Origin: Vibrio hepatarius
GTDB lineage: Bacteria > Pseudomonadota > Gammaproteobacteria > Enterobacterales > Vibrionaceae
Direction: 5' to 3'
Assembly (NCBI RefSeq): GCF_018860525.1
Contig: NZ_JAHKPM010000017.1
Span: 62,001-126,000 of the forward strand
DNA: 64,000 bases
The position numbers were made by a program, and so were the translations under genes. Under the pieces are notes generated by a model, which saw only the letters and a program-made list of their open reading frames with translations, ran no database searches and had not been told where the DNA came from. This document shows, one piece after another, positions 61,128-64,000 of the stretch. How positions within the stretch are numbered: position 1 is the first letter of the stretch; the number at the start of each line of letters is the position of its first letter.

Positions 61128-62244
61128 TTTCTGCATAATGCTAAGGCTCACAAACAGGTGTAATGCTGAATGTGATTACTGTAGCACCAATACAAAATCA
61201 ACTGAGTACCTATCTTTATTAGACCTGAGCGAATCATTGAATTCGCTCAAAATTTATATGAAAAATATAGGTCTATCGCCAAGCTCAACTGAGGTGACTG
61301 TGTGTTTTTTAGGAGGTGAGCTTACTACTTTAAATATTAATTACCTGCGTCAAGCAAAACTTCTTGTTGAAGGAGCACTGTCAGATTTTCAGGGTGTGTT
61401 AATAGGGATGCAAACGAATTTGATAATGAGCACGCATAAACTAGATGAAGTTTATGAATTATTTAATGGAAACCTAGGAACAAGTGTTGATAATTTCACT
61501 GACGCAAGACGATTTAAGGGAAGTGGGAAGCTATATAAGGATACATTTGATAAGAATATAAGTCATTTGAGGTCACATAAAAATAAAAGCCTTGGAGCTT
61601 GTTATGTAGTTTCTGATGAGGGTTTTCAAAATGTACTAAAAGAAGTCGATCTTGCTAAAGAGAATAAGTACCCTCTGAAGTTAATTATGGCCAGACAGAG
61701 CTATAAAGGGGACTCTTATTTTGATTTTCTAAACGGATTAGAGAAAGCAACTGATTTGTATTTAAATATTCTGGAACAGTGGTTTATGCAGTCACCCGTT
61801 CCTTTAGACCCCTTTCTATACATGTTAAATCGTAAGTTGTCTCAATTAGGTGATACTACCCTCGGCTGCTTTGAGTCTTGTAACTTTACGAATAGTTGTC
61901 ATAAGCAAGGTGTGAGTATCGAGCCAAATGGTGATTTTTATTTTTGCCAAGAAATGGCTGACCTTAAAAGTTTGAGGTTGGGTAACCTAATTGAGTCAGA
62001 ATTTGACACCAAACCCATAGAAATTTCACAATTCCGTGAATCAAATATATCTATAACATGCTCTAGCTGTGAACACTTTGTTAGCTGTAAAGGTGGCTGT
62101 ATGGCATATTCAGTTGATTTAGGGGGTGGTTATCAAAACAAAGATCCGTATTGCTCTATGCATTACGCAGTATTCAGTAAGTTAGATCAGTTAATCGAAC
62201 AATATGGAATTAGTGAAGTTATCAAATGGAAAAATAGTTTATGA
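61120..62244 (+). CDS. Radical SAM/SPASM peptide maturase 4, 374 aa
   Basis: The cluster motif is RCNAECDYCSTNT (C14, C18, C21). The GGEP motif is altered to CFLGGELTT. SPASM cysteines occur in CFESCNFTNSCHKQGVSIE, PNGDFYFCQEM, GNLI, CSSCEHFVSCKGGCMAYS and DPYCSMHY. The change from Pro to Leu after GGE affects a residue near the SAM ribose and marks this as the most divergent of the four. It overlaps the gene before by eight bases and the gene after by four (ATGA), showing translational coupling. Confidence 0.88.
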   Translation: MDNFCIMLRLTNRCNAECDYCSTNTKSTEYLSLLDLSESLNSLKIYMKNIGLSPSSTEVTVCFLGGELTTLNINYLRQAKLLVEGALSDFQGVLIGMQTNLIMSTHKLDEVYELFNGNLGTSVDNFTDARRFKGSGKLYKDTFDKNISHLRSHKNKSLGACYVVSDEGFQNVLKEVDLAKENKYPLKLIMARQSYKGDSYFDFLNGLEKATDLYLNILEQWFMQSPVPLDPFLYMLNRKLSQLGDTTLGCFESCNFTNSCHKQGVSIEPNGDFYFCQEMADLKSLRLGNLIESEFDTKPIEISQFRESNISITCSSCEHFVSCKGGCMAYSVDLGGGYQNKDPYCSMHYAVFSKLDQLIEQYGISEVIKWKNSL

Positions 62245-62999
62245 AAATAAAAGCAAATATACTGATTGGCTTAATAAGCCTAATGTTGCCATCAGTTGTT
62301 CAAGCATCTGTTAATGAAACAGATAGCGCGGGTAGAACTAAGCTTATGGTTGAATTATCCACATGGAGGTACGGTGATAGCTTGGATAGGATAAATGCCC
62401 ATATACTTGAATCATCATTTAATCCGCACATAAAGGATAATTTTGGTCGAACTGCTTTAGATTATGCTAAGAAGTATAAGGTGAAGCCAATTGAGTACGT
62501 TTTAGCTAAAAAGGAGTTTATCAGGCATTACAAGAAGGTAAATGATTATAAGTATGAGAGTGTTTTTAGTGACAAAGGTTCAGATGCCCAGTTCATCAAA
62601 GCTGTAGCTAATGGCTCATTGACTCAAGTAAAGAGATTTTTGAGTGAGCACAATGACTATAACTTAAATTATGAAATGGTTGGCGGGATTACTCCTTTGT
62701 CTGCTATCTCAATGATAAAAGACGTTGATCTATCAGCATTAATGTTCAGCGAGCTTGTTTCCAATGGTGCTAATGTTAATGAGGTTTTGGATTACCAAAA
62801 CGGCGATACTCTAGGTCATATATTTTGTGCGAATGACAATTATCTTATGCTGCTTTTGGCAATTTCGAAGGGATATGATATAAATTTAAAAAATAAAGAT
62901 GGCTTAGATGTTTACGAATATTCTGCGCAAAATGGGAAGAAGTTCTGTCAGGCGCATCTTGAAAATATAGCAAGAGTTAAAGATGGAAAAATACTGTAA
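62241..62999 (+). CDS. Secreted ankyrin-repeat protein, 252 aa
   Basis: A signal peptide (IKANILIGLISLMLPSVVQA) precedes ankyrin-like repeats: DSAGRTKLMVELSTW, DNFGRTALDYAKKYKV, GGITPLSAISMIKD, LVSNGANVNEVLDYQNGDTL and INLKNKDGLDVYEYS. Ankyrin proteins bind partner proteins; a periplasmic location suggests binding to the peptide product or to an envelope partner, perhaps as an immunity protein. The ATG overlaps the stop of maturase 4. The position at the end of a peptide cluster is where immunity genes are often found, but this is inference. Confidence 0.75.
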   Translation: MKIKANILIGLISLMLPSVVQASVNETDSAGRTKLMVELSTWRYGDSLDRINAHILESSFNPHIKDNFGRTALDYAKKYKVKPIEYVLAKKEFIRHYKKVNDYKYESVFSDKGSDAQFIKAVANGSLTQVKRFLSEHNDYNLNYEMVGGITPLSAISMIKDVDLSALMFSELVSNGANVNEVLDYQNGDTLGHIFCANDNYLMLLLAISKGYDINLKNKDGLDVYEYSAQNGKKFCQAHLENIARVKDGKIL

Positions 63000-63723
63000 C
63001 TCCTTTTTGGATAAACTCGTGATCGCCAAAACGATAAAAAACCCAAGGGAAGCAAAAGAAAAAATTGACTTGATAGTGAAAGAAATTAAGTCAGCAGCAA
63101 AGGATAAAAACAAAGAAGCCATCGTTGCCTACTGTTACCTTCAGGTTTCAGGATACAAGGTTGAGCAGAATGCTGTTGCTGGCAGGGAACGACTAAGTCA
63201 AATGATTACCAAGCAGCGTTGCCCTGAGGCTATGTTCTTCGTGGCAATTGCCTATCATCACGGAGACTTGGGTTACCCTGAGGATAAGACTAAAAGTGAA
63301 CAATGGTTTAGGGATATCTCTGTAAATACTGAGCTGGAGGTTTCCGAAAGAAAGAGGGCTGTAGCGGCTAAGTATGTTGGAGGCTTATTCAAAGAAGGAG
63401 AGGTTGTGTCAAAAGATCTTGCTGAAGCAGCAAGGTTCTATTTAATTGCATCTGAACTCGGTTGCGAACAAAGCTCATTGTTACTTGGAACAATTTACCT
63501 GAATGGGACGGAGGGTGTTTTTGGGACAATCTTGGAGAGGGACTCTGTTAAGGGGTTATCACTGTTACACGCCTTAGCGGATAAAGGTAACTCTAGTGCC
63601 ATAGAGGCTATTGTTGTATACCATCTAAGGGAGGCGATGTCTTGGTGCTCAAAATCCACTAATAGATCTGAGGTTGTTCATGCTTCAGCACAAGCTTTAG
63701 AATGCATTGAGTGGCGATTATAA
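62983..63723 (+). CDS. Sel1-repeat protein, 246 aa
   Basis: Sel1-type repeats are visible in AIVAYCYLQVSGYKVEQNAV, PEAMFFVAIAYHHGDLGYPE, DLAEAARFYLIASELGCEQS and LLLGTIYLNG. There is no signal peptide, so unlike the protein at 39843 this one is cytoplasmic. The ATG overlaps the end of the ankyrin gene by 17 bases. It is the last gene of the block and is followed by a strong terminator. Such repeat proteins act as adaptors; the partner is unknown. Confidence 0.7.
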   Translation: MEKYCNSFLDKLVIAKTIKNPREAKEKIDLIVKEIKSAAKDKNKEAIVAYCYLQVSGYKVEQNAVAGRERLSQMITKQRCPEAMFFVAIAYHHGDLGYPEDKTKSEQWFRDISVNTELEVSERKRAVAAKYVGGLFKEGEVVSKDLAEAARFYLIASELGCEQSSLLLGTIYLNGTEGVFGTILERDSVKGLSLLHALADKGNSSAIEAIVVYHLREAMSWCSKSTNRSEVVHASAQALECIEWRL

Positions 63724-63738
63724 TAGTTGAAAATATCA

Positions 63739-63762
63739 AGCAACGCCAATATTGGCGTTGCT
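63739..63762. terminator. Bidirectional terminator, perfect 24-bp palindrome
   Basis: AGCAACGCCAAT and ATTGGCGTTGCT form a perfect inverted repeat followed by TTAGTTTT. It ends the 52.6-63.7 kb block and the convergent sigma gene. Confidence 0.8.
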
Positions 63763-63774
63763 TTAGTTTTAAGG

Positions 63775-64000
63775 CTACAGGTAGTCAGTTAGCTTTTCGT
63801 CTTTGGTGACCTCTGAAAGCTTTTCACAACCTTTCTTTTCAAGTTGTCTAATCCTTTCTCTGGTAACCTTAAACTGTTTACCAGCTTCCTCCAGAGTGTG
63901 CTCATGAGAAACGCCAAACCCATGTCTCATCATAAGTATCACTGCATCCCTCTCAGGAAGGTTTTTTAGAAGCTGCAACAAGACTCTTCTTCTTTCTTCA
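63775..64000 (-). CDS. RpoD-like sigma-70 factor, C-terminal part (truncated by window)
   Basis: The frame enters from the right edge and ends at TAG 63775. The visible 75 residues are sigma region 4: LQLLKNLPERDAVILMMRHG, HTLEEAGKQFKVTRERIRQL and EKKGCEKLSEV, close to RpoD (HTLEEVGKQFDVTRERIRQIE). The recognition helix TRERIRQLE reads the -35 element, so the factor may direct host RNA polymerase to promoters of this element. The upstream domains are outside the window, so group 1 versus group 2 sigma cannot be decided. Confidence 0.9.
   Translation of the reverse strand, partial: EERRRVLLQLLKNLPERDAVILMMRHGFGVSHEHTLEEAGKQFKVTRERIRQLEKKGCEKLSEVTKDEKLTDYL

Overview
The window looks like part of a very large extrachromosomal replicon (megaplasmid, chromid or phage-plasmid) of a marine gammaproteobacterium, perhaps Vibrionales or Alteromonadales. 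The DNA is AT-rich. It encodes a ParA/ParB partition pair and a seven-copy palindromic repeat array that could be its centromere. Gram-negative functions (LpxC, MscS, an RdgC-like protein, type IV pilus-like ATPases, an RpoD-like sigma factor) sit beside divergent paralogues of housekeeping genes. I see no rRNA, tRNA, complete insertion sequence, CRISPR array or virion structural gene, so plasmid versus phage-plasmid is not settled here.

Layout. 0-3.4 kb: small uncharacterised genes with a lipoprotein and a degenerate PP2C-like protein. 3.5-31.3 kb: an information-processing region with a MYG1-family phosphoesterase, ClpP, a divergent DnaE-like polymerase, an RdgC-like protein, a Gre factor, a short SecA-like ATPase, SSB, an interrupted folA, RecJ, a Suv3-like helicase, a DnaQ-like exonuclease, RadA, a diguanylate cyclase and a GyrB/GyrA-type topoisomerase pair. 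31.4-41.1 kb: a TnpB-family remnant, a radical SAM/SPASM enzyme divergent from lpxC, MscS, an M23 peptidase, an EAL phosphodiesterase and a Sel1 protein. 41.1-46.2 kb: the palindrome array, a 557-residue unknown protein, ParA and ParB. 46.2-52.3 kb: a frameshifted thyA and a 1678-residue DnaE with a large insertion in its PHP domain. 52.6-63.7 kb: one co-directional block of three type II secretion/type IV pilus-like genes, four radical SAM/SPASM enzymes, a candidate peptide precursor ending in three Cys-His-Gly-Asn repeats, an unknown protein, an ankyrin protein and a Sel1 protein. The window ends in a sigma-70 gene.

How it fits together. The element seems to carry much of its own replication machinery. 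A 16-bp motif close to TGGTAATATAATGACA lies upstream of clpP, both dnaE genes, the rdgC-like gene, ssb, radA and gyrB, three times at exactly 26 nt from the start codon. This suggests one shared promoter class for replication and repair genes. The best candidate for an undescribed system is the 52.6-63.7 kb block: a probable ribosomally made, radical-SAM-modified peptide system joined to pilus/secretion-type motor genes.

Several reading frames are interrupted: folA by an amber codon, thyA by a frameshift, a two-part hypothetical gene at 21.7-22.7 kb, a zinc-ribbon fragment and the TnpB remnant. Decay, sequencing error and translational recoding cannot be told apart from this sequence alone. 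All family assignments come from reading motifs by eye; no database search was run.
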